A DNA stretch of 64,000 bases from an uncultured Eubacteriaceae bacterium (GTDB lineage: Bacteria; Bacillota; Clostridia; Lachnospirales; CAG-274): the NCBI GenBank assembly GCA_947086655.1, contig CAMTZM010000007.1, positions 1 through 64,000 of the forward strand. The letters are read 5' to 3'. The notes beneath the pieces are model-generated. The model saw only the letters and a program-made list of their open reading frames with translations. It was not told the DNA's origin and made no database searches. The position numbers and the translations under genes are program-made. Positions 1-8,294 of this stretch are shown here, piece by piece (the first letter of the stretch is position 1; each line of letters begins with the position of its first letter).

Positions 1-118
1 GTCTTTTTGCCTTACTTTATATCTTTGACTTATATCTTTCGATATCAGTCGGCTCTTGTTGTGTCTGCTATTTAGTTTTCAATGTTCAAATAAATACATC
101 TCTCAATGAGACTTGATT
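1..118 (-). other. Probable rRNA operon leader with boxA-like antitermination motif
   Basis: On the minus strand, 69-89 reads as the AACATTGAAAACTAAATA type of motif that recurs in leaders and 16S-23S spacers of Firmicutes rRNA operons. Downstream, around 33-55, there is a short hairpin closed by a GAAA tetraloop (ATATC-GAAA-GATAT), which could be part of a processing stem. Together with the strong promoter just upstream this suggests the start of an rRNA transcript. No mature rRNA sequence is recognisable before the edge. Confidence 0.5.
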
Positions 119-147
119 ATATTACCACATCAATAAAACTTTGTCAA
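119..147 (-). promoter_or_regulatory. Strong sigma-A promoter, probably of an rRNA operon
   Basis: Read on the minus strand, a perfect TTGACA (142-147) is followed after exactly 17 bases by TAATAT (119-124). This is the best promoter match in the window and it points out of the left edge. The downstream leader (1-118) has rRNA-leader character, so I infer that it drives a 16S-23S-5S operon lying just outside the window. The rRNA itself is not visible, so the target is inference. Confidence 0.65.
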
Positions 148-395
148 TACTTTTTTTGATTTTTTTAATGATTTAAAATTGTATTTTTATATTAATATTA
201 TAAAAATATTTAACTTTGTGTATATTTTATTTTTCATATATTTCAAACATATTTCAAAAATATTTCAATTAATAAGTGACAAATAATAGAATTAATGATA
301 AAATAGAGAGAAAACAGATTTATATTTTTGGTTTTATCTTCAAAATTTTAAATTTTAATACATAAATAAAAATTATTAAAAACAGGTGTATTATT
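148..395. other. AT-rich divergent intergenic region
   Basis: Very AT-rich DNA between the minus-strand rRNA-type promoter and the first plus-strand gene. It contains runs of A and T and near-direct repeats of TATTTCAAA-like words around 238-268. I see no gene, no clear hairpin and no convincing plus-strand promoter. A weak ribosome binding site (aggtg) precedes 396. Confidence 0.5.
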
Positions 396-1028
396 ATGAA
401 CAAGAAAATTACAGCTGAAAAATTAAGGATTATATTATTTTCACTTATATTTATTGTTACATCATTTTTTATAATAATACTTAGCCCGGAAAAAGAAACG
501 GTAAGAAAATCATATACGGAAACTATTATTTATTCAGATAAATATCCGCATGAAGAAACTATAACAAAAAAAATTGACACAAACAACATACCTCCTAAAT
601 ATCAGTATAGAGAGGTTGATATAAACAAGCTTAAAGCTTATCTTGATAAAAAAAATTCTTTTCTTGCCTTTGAACCTTATATAAGTGATATAATAAATGC
701 CGGAAAAAAATATAATATAAATCCATGTCTTTTATTCGCCATAACCGGTAAAGAACAAAGTTTTGTTCCAAAAACTCACCCTTATGCATCTAAAATTGCG
801 AATAATCCTTTTAACGTATTTGGAAGCTGGCAAATTTACAATACAACTACAAATGATTCCGCTGAAATTGCCTGCAAAACAATTATTAAAATATCAAAAC
901 AGCGCCCTTATAACGCTGATTTTCTTAAATGGCTTAATTTGCAAAACGGAACAGGAGGATATGCAGAAGACCCTCTTTGGCATGAAGGTGTCGGCAAAAT
1001 ATTTGAGAATATATCACTTGAAGTATAA
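396..1028 (+). CDS. Membrane-anchored lysozyme-like (glucosaminidase-type) wall hydrolase
   Basis: A 210-residue protein with a short basic N-terminus and one hydrophobic segment (about residues 11-30), so it is either secreted or anchored by an uncleaved signal. A charged linker follows. The C-terminal 115 residues look like the lysozyme-like fold: a helix ending in the LLFAITGKEQSF motif, where E120 is the likely catalytic acid, then NPFNVFGSWQ and a GGYAEDPLWHEGV segment typical of glucosaminidase-like or transglycosylase-like domains. I infer cleavage of peptidoglycan glycan strands. The stop codon overlaps the ribosome binding site of cca downstream, so the two are probably co-transcribed. 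Exact bond specificity cannot be told. Confidence 0.6.
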   Translation: MNKKITAEKLRIILFSLIFIVTSFFIIILSPEKETVRKSYTETIIYSDKYPHEETITKKIDTNNIPPKYQYREVDINKLKAYLDKKNSFLAFEPYISDIINAGKKYNINPCLLFAITGKEQSFVPKTHPYASKIANNPFNVFGSWQIYNTTTNDSAEIACKTIIKISKQRPYNADFLKWLNLQNGTGGYAEDPLWHEGVGKIFENISLEV

Positions 1029-1041
1029 AGGAGTTATACAA

Positions 1042-2268
1042 ATGCAAATTTCAAAAGAAGCAGAATATATATTAAATAAATTAAAAGAAAACGGATACGA
1101 CTCATATATTGTAGGCGGCTGTGTAAGAGATTATCTTTTAGGCAAAACCCCTGATGATTGGGACATAACTACTCAAGCTAAACCTGAAGATGTCAAAAAA
1201 ATATTTTCTCATACTTATGATACAGGAATACAGCATGGAACTGTAACTGTACTTATTGAAAACATAGGATTTGAGGTAACAACATTTCGTGTTGAATCGG
1301 ATTATAGTGACTGCCGCCGTCCTGACAGTGTATCATTTACAAAAAATATAGAAGACGATTTAAGCCGCCGTGACTTTACTATAAATTCAATAGCATATAA
1401 TTATGAAAAAGGGTTTGTAGACCCTTTTAAAGGTATTAAGGACATAAAAAGTAAAATTATAAAAGCCGTTGGAAAAGCTGAAGACAGGTTTAAAGAGGAT
1501 GCACTTAGAATGATGCGTGCTGTTCGTTTCAGCGCTCAGCTTAATTTTGATATTGAAAGGGAAACATTTGAAGCTGCTGAAAAAAATTCACATTTAATAC
1601 AAAACATAAGCATAGAAAGAATAAGAGAGGAATTTACAAAAATTTTAAAGTCTGATTATCCTGAAAAAATTTCCGTTTTAAAAAATATTGGGCTTTTAAA
1701 ATACTTTTTTAAAGAGCTTGACAATGCTTTAGACAAAAAAATTAAAATTTTAGATATAATATCAATTCTTCCAAAAGAAACCGATATTTTATACGGAGCT
1801 ATTATGGCTTTTTCATGCCCTGAATCTGCTCAAACAGTAATGCGGCGTTTTAAATTTGATGTGAAAACAATAAAAACAGTAACGGCTATTTCCGCAAATA
1901 TTGAAACTAATATAATTTTAGATGAATATTATATTCGTAAAGCGTCAAATAATTTAACAGAAGATATTTTTAAAAAGATTATATTAGTAAAAAAAGCCTT
2001 TTATAAAACAGAAAATAATATAAATGAAGAATTGAAACTTAAAAACATTCTTTTATTATTTGAAAATTTAAAGGAAAACAATGGCTTAATAACTCTTAAA
2101 AATCTTGCGGTAAACGGAAAAGACATAATAAATCTTGGTGTTAAAAACGGTTTAAAAGTTGGTTTTATACTTGATAATTTGCTTGATTTTGTTCATAGAT
2201 ATCCATATAAAAACAATCGTGAAATACTTATTGAAGAATCTAAAAAATTAATAAATAAGGAGGTTTGA
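1042..2268 (+). CDS. cca: CCA tRNA nucleotidyltransferase
   Basis: The 408-residue product adds or repairs the 3'-terminal CCA of tRNAs using CTP and ATP. The N-terminus holds the class II nucleotidyltransferase signature: YIVGGCVRDYLLG, then the metal-binding DWDI pair, then RRDFTINSIAYN. The neck and body domains follow (RFKEDALRMMRAVRFSAQL). An in-frame open frame extends upstream to 763, but it lies over the preceding gene; the ATG at 1042 is preceded by a good AAGGAG and gives the expected N-terminus. There is no separate HD phosphohydrolase motif. It lies 13 bases after the lysozyme-like gene and 2 bases before the SDR gene, which suggests one transcript. Confidence 0.92.
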   Translation: MQISKEAEYILNKLKENGYDSYIVGGCVRDYLLGKTPDDWDITTQAKPEDVKKIFSHTYDTGIQHGTVTVLIENIGFEVTTFRVESDYSDCRRPDSVSFTKNIEDDLSRRDFTINSIAYNYEKGFVDPFKGIKDIKSKIIKAVGKAEDRFKEDALRMMRAVRFSAQLNFDIERETFEAAEKNSHLIQNISIERIREEFTKILKSDYPEKISVLKNIGLLKYFFKELDNALDKKIKILDIISILPKETDILYGAIMAFSCPESAQTVMRRFKFDVKTIKTVTAISANIETNIILDEYYIRKASNNLTEDIFKKIILVKKAFYKTENNINEELKLKNILLLFENLKENNGLITLKNLAVNGKDIINLGVKNGLKVGFILDNLLDFVHRYPYKNNREILIEESKKLINKEV

Positions 2269-2270
2269 AA

Positions 2271-3026
2271 ATGTATGCCCTTGTAACAGGAGCAAGCAGC
2301 GGCATAGGACTTGAAATAGCCAAAGAGTTAGATAAAAAAGGCTATAACATTATACTTGCGGCAAGAAATATAAAAAAACTTGAAGAAATAAAAAAAGAGC
2401 TTTCAAATAAAGCAATAGTCATACAAATTGATTTATCAGAAACAAATGCCGCTTTAGAGTTATATGACAAAGTTAAAGAACTTGAAATTGAAATAGTTGT
2501 AAATAATGCCGGATACGGAATATTCGGCGAATTTACAAAAACGCATCTTGAAGAAGAAATAAATATGCTTAAACTAAACATAATAAGTCTTCATATACTT
2601 ACAAAATTATTTGCCAAAAAATTTACTGAAAATAACAAAGGTTATATATTAAACGTATCTTCTGTTGCCGGTTTAATGCCGGCTGGTCCTCTTTTATCTT
2701 CATATTACGCATCAAAGGCGTATGTAAGAAGCCTTTCTCTTGCTTTAAATGAAGAACTTATATCAAAAGGTGCAAACGTGTATGTAAGTGTTTTATGCCC
2801 CGGACCGGTTAATACTGAATTTAACAACCGTGCCGGAGTCAAATTTGCCGTAAATGGAATTTCTCCTAAATACACAGCTCAATATGCAATCAAAAAAATG
2901 TTTGATAAAAAAGCTGTTATAATACCTTCCTTTAATATGAGAGTTATGGCTTTATGCTCACGTTTTATACCTCAAAAAGCCGTAATTAAAATATGTCATG
3001 GCTTTCAAAAGAAAAAAGAAAAATAA
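2271..3026 (+). CDS. Short-chain dehydrogenase/reductase (SDR family)
   Basis: A 251-residue classical SDR oxidoreductase. Visible motifs are the nucleotide-binding GASSGIG near the N-terminus, the structural NNAGYG, the catalytic serine (VSSVAG) and YASK tetrad motif (SSYYASKAYV), and CPGPVNTEF after it. It should use NAD(P)H to reduce or oxidise a small carbonyl or hydroxyl substrate; the substrate cannot be inferred. The C-terminus carries a hydrophobic or basic stretch (FNMRVMALCSRFIPQKAVIK) seen in the DltE/YqjQ-like subgroup. I chose ATG 2271 over the in-frame TTG at 2265 because AAGGAGG lies at optimal distance. It is the last gene before a terminator. Confidence 0.88.
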   Translation: MYALVTGASSGIGLEIAKELDKKGYNIILAARNIKKLEEIKKELSNKAIVIQIDLSETNAALELYDKVKELEIEIVVNNAGYGIFGEFTKTHLEEEINMLKLNIISLHILTKLFAKKFTENNKGYILNVSSVAGLMPAGPLLSSYYASKAYVRSLSLALNEELISKGANVYVSVLCPGPVNTEFNNRAGVKFAVNGISPKYTAQYAIKKMFDKKAVIIPSFNMRVMALCSRFIPQKAVIKICHGFQKKKEK

Positions 3027-3046
3027 TTTAAGCGTATTTATAAAAA

Positions 3047-3090
3047 ATAAAAGGTATGATTTTTTTAATGAAAATAATCATACCTTTAAA
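3047..3090. terminator. Bidirectional terminator between convergent genes
   Basis: Hairpin with AAAGGTATGATT paired to AATCATACCTTT around a short A/T loop, with A/T runs on both sides. It separates the SDR gene from the HIT gene and can serve both directions. Confidence 0.7.
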
Positions 3091-3100
3091 TATAAATTTT

Positions 3101-3511
3101 CTATAAATTATTTTTAATATTATCACATATTGTTTTAAACTCATCTTCAGAAACAGAAACACTTTCACTTTTAATTACTACCTTATCACCTTTTATACGC
3201 GGTATTACATGTATATGGAGATGATTTACTGTCTGTCCTGCCTCTAAACCATTATTTTGAAGTATGTTGACTCCCTCGCATTCAACTGCTTTTTTAAGAG
3301 CTTCAGCCATTTTTTTAGCTAAAATAAAACCTTTTCCAAAAGTATCTTCACTTATTTCAAATAAATTATCTGCATGTTCCTTAGGCAAAACAAGCATATG
3401 TCCTTTATTTGCCGGTGATATGTCAAGTATTACCCTAAACATATCATCTTCATAAACAGTATTTGACGGTATTTGTCCGTTAGCTATTTTACAAAATATA
3501 CAATCACCCAT
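3101..3511 (-). CDS. HIT-family nucleotide-binding hydrolase
   Basis: A 136-residue histidine triad protein. It opens with the zinc-type CIFCKIANGQIPS segment and ends with the diagnostic HLHIHVIPR, whose histidines bind and hydrolyse the alpha-phosphate of purine nucleoside phosphoramidates or dinucleotides in the family. It is cytoplasmic and full length. An upstream in-frame ATG at 3526 overlaps the GGAGG ribosome binding site, so 3511 is the real start. It lies 40 bases downstream of asnB and probably shares its transcript, which ends at the hairpin around 3047-3090. The physiological substrate is unknown for most bacterial members. Confidence 0.92.
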   Translation of the reverse strand: MGDCIFCKIANGQIPSNTVYEDDMFRVILDISPANKGHMLVLPKEHADNLFEISEDTFGKGFILAKKMAEALKKAVECEGVNILQNNGLEAGQTVNHLHIHVIPRIKGDKVVIKSESVSVSEDEFKTICDNIKNNL

Positions 3512-3551
3512 TTTTTTATCCTCCATTTTTAATTTTATATATTAATAAATT

Positions 3552-5375
3552 TTAATAGAAAAACTGCTCATGCCATACAAGAAACATATAAATAGTCCAT
3601 ATTTTACGGCTGAAATCACCTTTTCCAGCTTTGTGCTTATCAAGAAAAGAAACTATTTCATTTGTATTAAAATACTCATTAGCTGCTTTAGAAGTAAAAG
3701 CTTTTTTTACAATAGAATAATATTTATCTTCTTTAAGCCATATACGTATAGGCACAGGAAAACCTAATTTCTTTTTTGAGGCAACTTCGTTAGGAAGTTT
3801 ATCTTTTGCTGCCATTCTAAATACATACTTTGTTGCGACTTTATTTACCCTATAATCCGGATGTACTTCTGCTGCCGCTTTAAATACCTCTTTATCAAGA
3901 TAAGGTACTCTCACCTCAAGTGAGTTTGCCATACTCATTTTATCAGCTTTAAGCAGTATATCCCCAATAAGCCAAAAATTAATATCTATAAACTGCATCT
4001 TTGTAACATCGTCAAAATCCTTTACCATATCGTAATACGGTTTTGTAAGTTCTGAAGGAGCATAACTTTTAAGCGGATTTTTAAGTATTTTTTCCCTTTC
4101 TTCTTTTGTAAACATATAAGCGTTTCCTATAAAGCGTTCTTCTACATCTTTGGCAGCACGGTTAAAAAAGCTTTTTCCTTTAAATGAAAACGGTATTAAA
4201 TTTACAGCTGACGCTATAAATTTTCTGACTTTTTTAGGCAGCCACGTAATTATTGATAAATCCATAGGTTCTCTATATATGTTATAACCTCCGAAAAACT
4301 CGTCTGCTCCCTCTCCTGATAATGCTACCTTTACATGCTCTGAGGCAGTTTTGCTTACAAAATAAAGCGCAACCGCCGAAGGGTCGGCAAGAGGCTCGTC
4401 CATATGATATTGGACTTTAGGCAAAGCGTTCCAATATTCTTCAGTAGTAATCGTTTTTGAATAATTATCAATATTTATTTTAGAAGAAAGGCGTTTAGCG
4501 TAATCAATTTCATTATATTTATCATAATCAAAACCAACAGTAAAGGTTTTATCGCCTTTAAAGCTTGCTGCTATATAACTTGAATCAACTCCGCTTGAAA
4601 GAAAAGAGCCTACCTCTACATCACTGATTTTATGAGCCTCAATAGATTCTTGAACTACTTCTTCAAACTCTGCTATTGTTTGCTGTAATTTTTTCTTTTC
4701 TGTATTTTTAAATTCAGGCATATAATATCTTTCAACTTTAAGTTCATTATTTTCATAAATAATATAATGTGCCGGCATAAGTTTAAAAACACCTTCAAAA
4801 AATGTCTCCGAAAGTACGGAATATTGAAAAGTAAGATAATTTTCAAGAGCTTTTTTATTTACCTTTTTTTCAAAATTGGGAAATTCAAGAAAACTTTTTA
4901 TTTCAGAACCAAAAAGCAAACTTCCGTTTACCATTGAATAATAAAACGGCTTTATTCCAAAAAAGTCTCTTGCTCCAAATGCTATATCATTTTTAAGGTC
5001 ATAAATCATAAAAGCAAACATTCCTCTTAAATATTCAAGCATGTCCTTTCCTTTTTCTTCATACAAATGTACAAGTACTTCCGTATCTGCATTGCTTTTA
5101 AATTTATGCCCCTTTTCTATAAGCGCCTCTCTTAAATCCTTATAATTATATATTTCTCCATTAAAAACCAATACAATTGTTCCATCCTCATTATACATAG
5201 GCTGAGAGCCGTCTTCAATATCAATTATGGATAAACGCCTAAACCCCATTGTCACATTTCCGCTAACATGAGCTCCGGCGCTGTCTGGTCCTCTATGAAC
5301 AATGCAATCCATCATCTTTTTAATAACATATTCTCTGTTATTAACTTCGCCTGTAAAACCGCAGAAACCGCACAT
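3552..5375 (-). CDS. asnB: Asparagine synthase (glutamine-hydrolysing)
   Basis: A 607-residue AsnB-type enzyme: glutamine + aspartate + ATP give asparagine + glutamate + AMP + PPi. Cys2 (MCGFCGF) is the N-terminal nucleophile of the class II glutaminase domain, which continues with RRLSIID, NGEIYNY and DTEVLVHLYEE. The synthetase half has the pyrophosphatase loop SSGVDSS, then LSGEGADEFFGGY and RVPYLDKEV. The length is typical of Firmicutes AsnB. AGGAGG precedes the ATG. It is followed by the HIT gene. Upstream lies a 392-base gap that also serves the divergent cheV leader. Some AsnB relatives amidate peptidoglycan precursors rather than free aspartate; this cannot be excluded. Confidence 0.9.
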   Translation of the reverse strand: MCGFCGFTGEVNNREYVIKKMMDCIVHRGPDSAGAHVSGNVTMGFRRLSIIDIEDGSQPMYNEDGTIVLVFNGEIYNYKDLREALIEKGHKFKSNADTEVLVHLYEEKGKDMLEYLRGMFAFMIYDLKNDIAFGARDFFGIKPFYYSMVNGSLLFGSEIKSFLEFPNFEKKVNKKALENYLTFQYSVLSETFFEGVFKLMPAHYIIYENNELKVERYYMPEFKNTEKKKLQQTIAEFEEVVQESIEAHKISDVEVGSFLSSGVDSSYIAASFKGDKTFTVGFDYDKYNEIDYAKRLSSKINIDNYSKTITTEEYWNALPKVQYHMDEPLADPSAVALYFVSKTASEHVKVALSGEGADEFFGGYNIYREPMDLSIITWLPKKVRKFIASAVNLIPFSFKGKSFFNRAAKDVEERFIGNAYMFTKEEREKILKNPLKSYAPSELTKPYYDMVKDFDDVTKMQFIDINFWLIGDILLKADKMSMANSLEVRVPYLDKEVFKAAAEVHPDYRVNKVATKYVFRMAAKDKLPNEVASKKKLGFPVPIRIWLKEDKYYSIVKKAFTSKAANEYFNTNEIVSFLDKHKAGKGDFSRKIWTIYMFLVWHEQFFY

Positions 5376-5556
5376 TAAAAAATTCCTCCTGATTATTAAT
5401 TTGCTTTATCATTATAAAGTTATTTTTGATTCTATCAAGTATTTCCATAAGTTAAAAAAAATTTTATCATATCCGACATTATAATTCAATTAATTTTTAT
5501 TTTATAAAACAATGCTTTTTAAATATTTTCCCCTTTCCAAAAGCTATACAAAATGA

Positions 5557-5767
5557 TATAATATTAAATAAGCATATTTTGTATGATTTTAACCGACGGA
5601 GTAAGTCCTGCATTTTTTAAGCGGTATGCTTACTCTTGCAGCAAATGGGACTTTACCATTTAATGCATCGGTTATGAGTATTTTTGCTTTGCAAAAATGC
5701 CAATAGTCTTTAACAAAGACCTAATGGCGTATATTAACTTTTTAGAAATTAAGAGGAGGAATTTAAA
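5557..5767 (+). ncRNA. Structured 5' leader of cheV (unidentified RNA element)
   Basis: A TATAAT box at 5557-5562 would start a leader of about 200 bases before cheV. Complementary segments visible by eye: AACCGA 5591-5596 with TCGGTT 5668-5673 (closing stem); GAGTAAG 5599-5605 with CTTACTC 5629-5635; CTGCA 5608-5612 with TGCAG 5637-5641, which would form a pseudoknot with the previous stem; AAATGG 5643-5648 with CCATTT 5656-5661; and AAGTCC 5603-5608 with GGACTT 5648-5653, which competes with two of the stems. A repeat hairpin (5670-5700) and a near-perfect stem (5699-5728) follow. Mutually exclusive pairings are typical of regulatory leaders, but it matches no riboswitch class I know. Confidence 0.45.
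5670..5700 (+). repeat. Dispersed hairpin repeat, copy A
   Basis: GGTTATGAGTATTTTTGC followed by TTT and GCAAAAATGC. The inverted arms GTATTTTTGC/GCAAAAATGC form a 10-bp stem with a 3-base loop. Outside the loop it is identical to copy B at 10819-10850, where the loop is AAA, i.e. inverted. It sits in the cheV leader. Confidence 0.7.
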
Positions 5768-6691
5768 ATGGCTGCTTCTGATATGCATAAAAAAAATGAA
5801 ATTCTTTTAGAAAGCGGTACTAATGAACTTGAAGTAATGGAATTTACAATAGGTGACCGCCACTTTGGTATTAATGTTGCCAAAATAGTTGAAATTATGC
5901 AGTACGGTCCTGTTACTCCAATGCCTAACTCTAACCCTTTCGTTGAGGGTATTTTTAAACCTCGTGATAAAATCATGACTGTTATTGACTTAGGCAGTTA
6001 TATGGGATTTCCGGCTTCAGATACAATTGAGAGAAGTATTTTTATAATAACTAACTTTAATAAATCAAATACAGCATTTCATGTTCACGCCGTTGACGGA
6101 ATACATAGAATATCTTGGGAATCCATTGAAAAACCCGACCCTACTATTTACGGCGGAGAGGAAGGACTTGCCACAGGTATTGCTCGTTTTGACAACAGAC
6201 TTATTACAATTCTTGATTTTGAGAAAATACTTGCTGATATATCTCCTGATACAGGAATACAAATTGAAGATGTTAAGACACTTGGAAAACGCTCAATAGA
6301 CGATAGACCTATACTTATAGCTGAAGACTCTCCGCTTCTTGAAAAAATGATACAGGAATGTCTTGAGCAAGCTGGATTTGTAAACCTTACAATGTGTACA
6401 AACGGAAAAGAGGCTTGGGATTTGCTCCAAAAATACAAATCAACTGGAGACTCTATTACAAACCACGTTTGTTGTATAGTTACAGATATTGAAATGCCTA
6501 AAATGGACGGTCATCGTCTTCTCAAGTGTATTCGTGAAGACGATGTATTGAAAGTACTTCCTGTAATTGTATTTTCTTCGCTTATTAACGAAGAAATGAA
6601 AATTAAGGGTAATATGCTTGGTGCAACAGCTCAGATTACAAAACCTGAAATTGCAAATCTTATTAACTTAATAGACAAACATATATTATAA
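5768..6691 (+). CDS. cheV: Chemotaxis protein CheV (CheW domain fused to receiver domain)
   Basis: A 307-residue coupling protein. Residues about 15-165 form a CheW-like domain (EVMEFTIGDRHFGINVAKIVEI, then PFVEGIFKPRDKIMTVIDL), which docks chemoreceptors and CheA. Residues about 175-305 form a receiver domain: acidic pair in LIAEDS, phosphoacceptor aspartate in IVTDIEMPKMDG, then VFSS and the conserved lysine in QITKPE. In the family, phosphorylation by CheA adjusts receptor coupling during adaptation. AGGAGG lies just before the ATG. It has its own promoter, structured leader and terminator, so it is a single-gene unit; other che genes are not in the window, but two receptors lie near the right edge. 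Confidence 0.93.
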   Translation: MAASDMHKKNEILLESGTNELEVMEFTIGDRHFGINVAKIVEIMQYGPVTPMPNSNPFVEGIFKPRDKIMTVIDLGSYMGFPASDTIERSIFIITNFNKSNTAFHVHAVDGIHRISWESIEKPDPTIYGGEEGLATGIARFDNRLITILDFEKILADISPDTGIQIEDVKTLGKRSIDDRPILIAEDSPLLEKMIQECLEQAGFVNLTMCTNGKEAWDLLQKYKSTGDSITNHVCCIVTDIEMPKMDGHRLLKCIREDDVLKVLPVIVFSSLINEEMKIKGNMLGATAQITKPEIANLINLIDKHIL

Positions 6692-6717
6692 AAAACGCAG
6701 TCTTTACAATATTGTTT

Positions 6718-6768
6718 AGAGCGTTATATTATACGGTTTTTTTACCGTAAAATATAACGCTCTTTTTT
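6718..6768 (+). terminator. Rho-independent terminator of cheV
   Basis: Long hairpin AGAGCGTTATATT...AATATAACGCTCT with an inner ACGGT/ACCGT stem, followed by TTTTTT. Confidence 0.85.
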
Positions 6769-6855
6769 GTTCTAACCTTAATTTTAAAAGAATACATTTA
6801 TACAGTACATTAATATTAATAAACGTAAAATATTGTATAAAGGAGGTTTGGAACA

Positions 6856-7839
6856 ATGGAAGATATAAATGCTCAAGTTCTTTCCGGCTTTAATATAAAT
6901 CCAAAATCTATTACAAAATCAAAGCTTTTATATATACTCAAAACATCTACGGGAACAAAACAATTAAGACTTAATCCCTCTCCGGCAAAAAGGATATGTT
7001 TTGCGCATAATGTCAAGGAAAATCTTTTGACAAACGGATTTGGATTTACAGACAGATTTATACCGTCTGTTCAAAATCGTCCGTATTACCAGCTTGGAAA
7101 TAATACATATACAATGACGCCTTTTATAGAAGGTCATGAAAGCGACTTTTCAGACGCTGAATGCATAAAAAAATCTATATGCCGCATAGCTCAAATGCAC
7201 AAAGATTCAGCTATTATTAAAAATTTTAATGAAACGCCGCCTATAAGTGAAAATTTGATAAATTACTGTGAAAAAAAAATTAAAAGGTTTAAAGCTTTAA
7301 AAAAACAGACGCAAAACAAAAGTTCATATACTGATTTTGACATAATTTTTATTAAAAACTTTGATTTTTTCTTAAATGAAGCAGAAAAGTCAGTTAATCT
7401 TTTAAAAGAATCTTCTTACGACAAGCTTTATAAAAAAGCTATTGAAAATAACTCCATAGCACATCACGGGCTTATGGAAGAAACAATACTGCATTCAAAA
7501 ACAGGCGTGTATATTATGGGTTTTGAAGGCTGTACAGTTGATATACCTTTAATGGATTTAGCTGATATAATAAAAAGATACATAAGAAAACACAACGAAA
7601 ATTACGCCGGCGCTAATGAACTTATAAGCGAATACTGCAAAATAAACCCTCTTTCAAAAGAGGAAATAGATGTATTATATGCGTATCTTGTTTTTCCTGA
7701 TAAATTTATAAATACAATTATTGAATTTTACTCAAAAAAGAGAAGCTTTACACCTAATTCGACAGTTAACCGCCTTACAAAAACAATAGGGCAAAAAATT
7801 CATTACAAAAATTATATAGAAGATATAAAAAAACTTTAA
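6856..7839 (+). CDS. CotS-like spore coat protein with degenerate kinase residues
   Basis: A 327-residue protein resembling the CotS/YutH branch of aminoglycoside-phosphotransferase-like kinases found in spore coats: an N-terminal NINPKSITKSKLLYILKTSTG segment, a helical middle, and a C-terminal DIPLMDLADIIKRYIRKH helix. The residues that define the kinase are altered. The lysine expected in the LK strand is arginine (QLRLNP, about residue 38), the catalytic HGD/HHD is HHGL (203-206), and the metal-binding IDF is MGFE (221-224). I infer a structural or pseudokinase role. AAAGGAGG precedes the ATG. It is monocistronic, with terminators on both sides. Assignment rests on overall pattern and is moderate. 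Confidence 0.6.
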   Translation: MEDINAQVLSGFNINPKSITKSKLLYILKTSTGTKQLRLNPSPAKRICFAHNVKENLLTNGFGFTDRFIPSVQNRPYYQLGNNTYTMTPFIEGHESDFSDAECIKKSICRIAQMHKDSAIIKNFNETPPISENLINYCEKKIKRFKALKKQTQNKSSYTDFDIIFIKNFDFFLNEAEKSVNLLKESSYDKLYKKAIENNSIAHHGLMEETILHSKTGVYIMGFEGCTVDIPLMDLADIIKRYIRKHNENYAGANELISEYCKINPLSKEEIDVLYAYLVFPDKFINTIIEFYSKKRSFTPNSTVNRLTKTIGQKIHYKNYIEDIKKL

Positions 7840-7843
7840 AATA

Positions 7844-7912
7844 AAAGACAATAAAAACTGTCAATGGCACAAAACTTAAAATTTGCCGCTGGCAGTTTTT
7901 ATTGTCTTTATT
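7844..7912 (+). terminator. Rho-independent terminator
   Basis: AAAGACAATAAAAACTG pairs with CAGTTTTTATTGTCTTT around a 30-base loop; the 3' side ends in a T-rich run. Confidence 0.75.
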
Positions 7913-8294
7913 ATCTGTCAGCATTATTTAAAAATTTAATATTAACATTACCATTATTACTTAATACATTTTAAGAGGAAACAAAAATATTTCGTTTATA
8001 AAAATTATTTTCCCCATTACTTATTTAAAAGTTATTAACAGACTTGTTTTATTTTGATAATTTTGTTATTATAAAATTGTATACATCAAAGTTTGTTTGA
8101 AAATATTTTTTATATACGCAAAGTTTACAAATTTGTTATAAATTTTAAATTATTTTTATAACTTAAATATAATAAATTTACATATTTAGCTGTATACAAA
8201 TAAATTTTCAAAAAACTTATGAGTAAATTCTGATTAAATTCAGATAATATTTTAGCATGTTTATAATTTAATAGAGAAGGGATGATTTATAAAA
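7913..8294. other. AT-rich upstream region of the DUF4914-like gene
   Basis: No gene is visible. A possible promoter is TTGTTA (8133-8138) with an 18-base spacer to TATAAC (8157-8162). A short inverted repeat TCTGA-6-TCAGA lies at 8229-8244, directly before a second TAATAT-like box (8245-8250), and could be an operator. These are weak, by-eye calls in very AT-rich sequence. Confidence 0.3.

Noticed and set aside
763-1041. Longer reading of cca starting at 763
   Set aside because: This stretch lies over the lysozyme-like gene in another frame, has no ribosome binding site, and the family N-terminus begins just after ATG 1042.
5591-5673. cheV leader as a known c-di-GMP riboswitch
   Set aside because: The conserved core words of c-di-GMP-I and c-di-GMP-II aptamers are absent.
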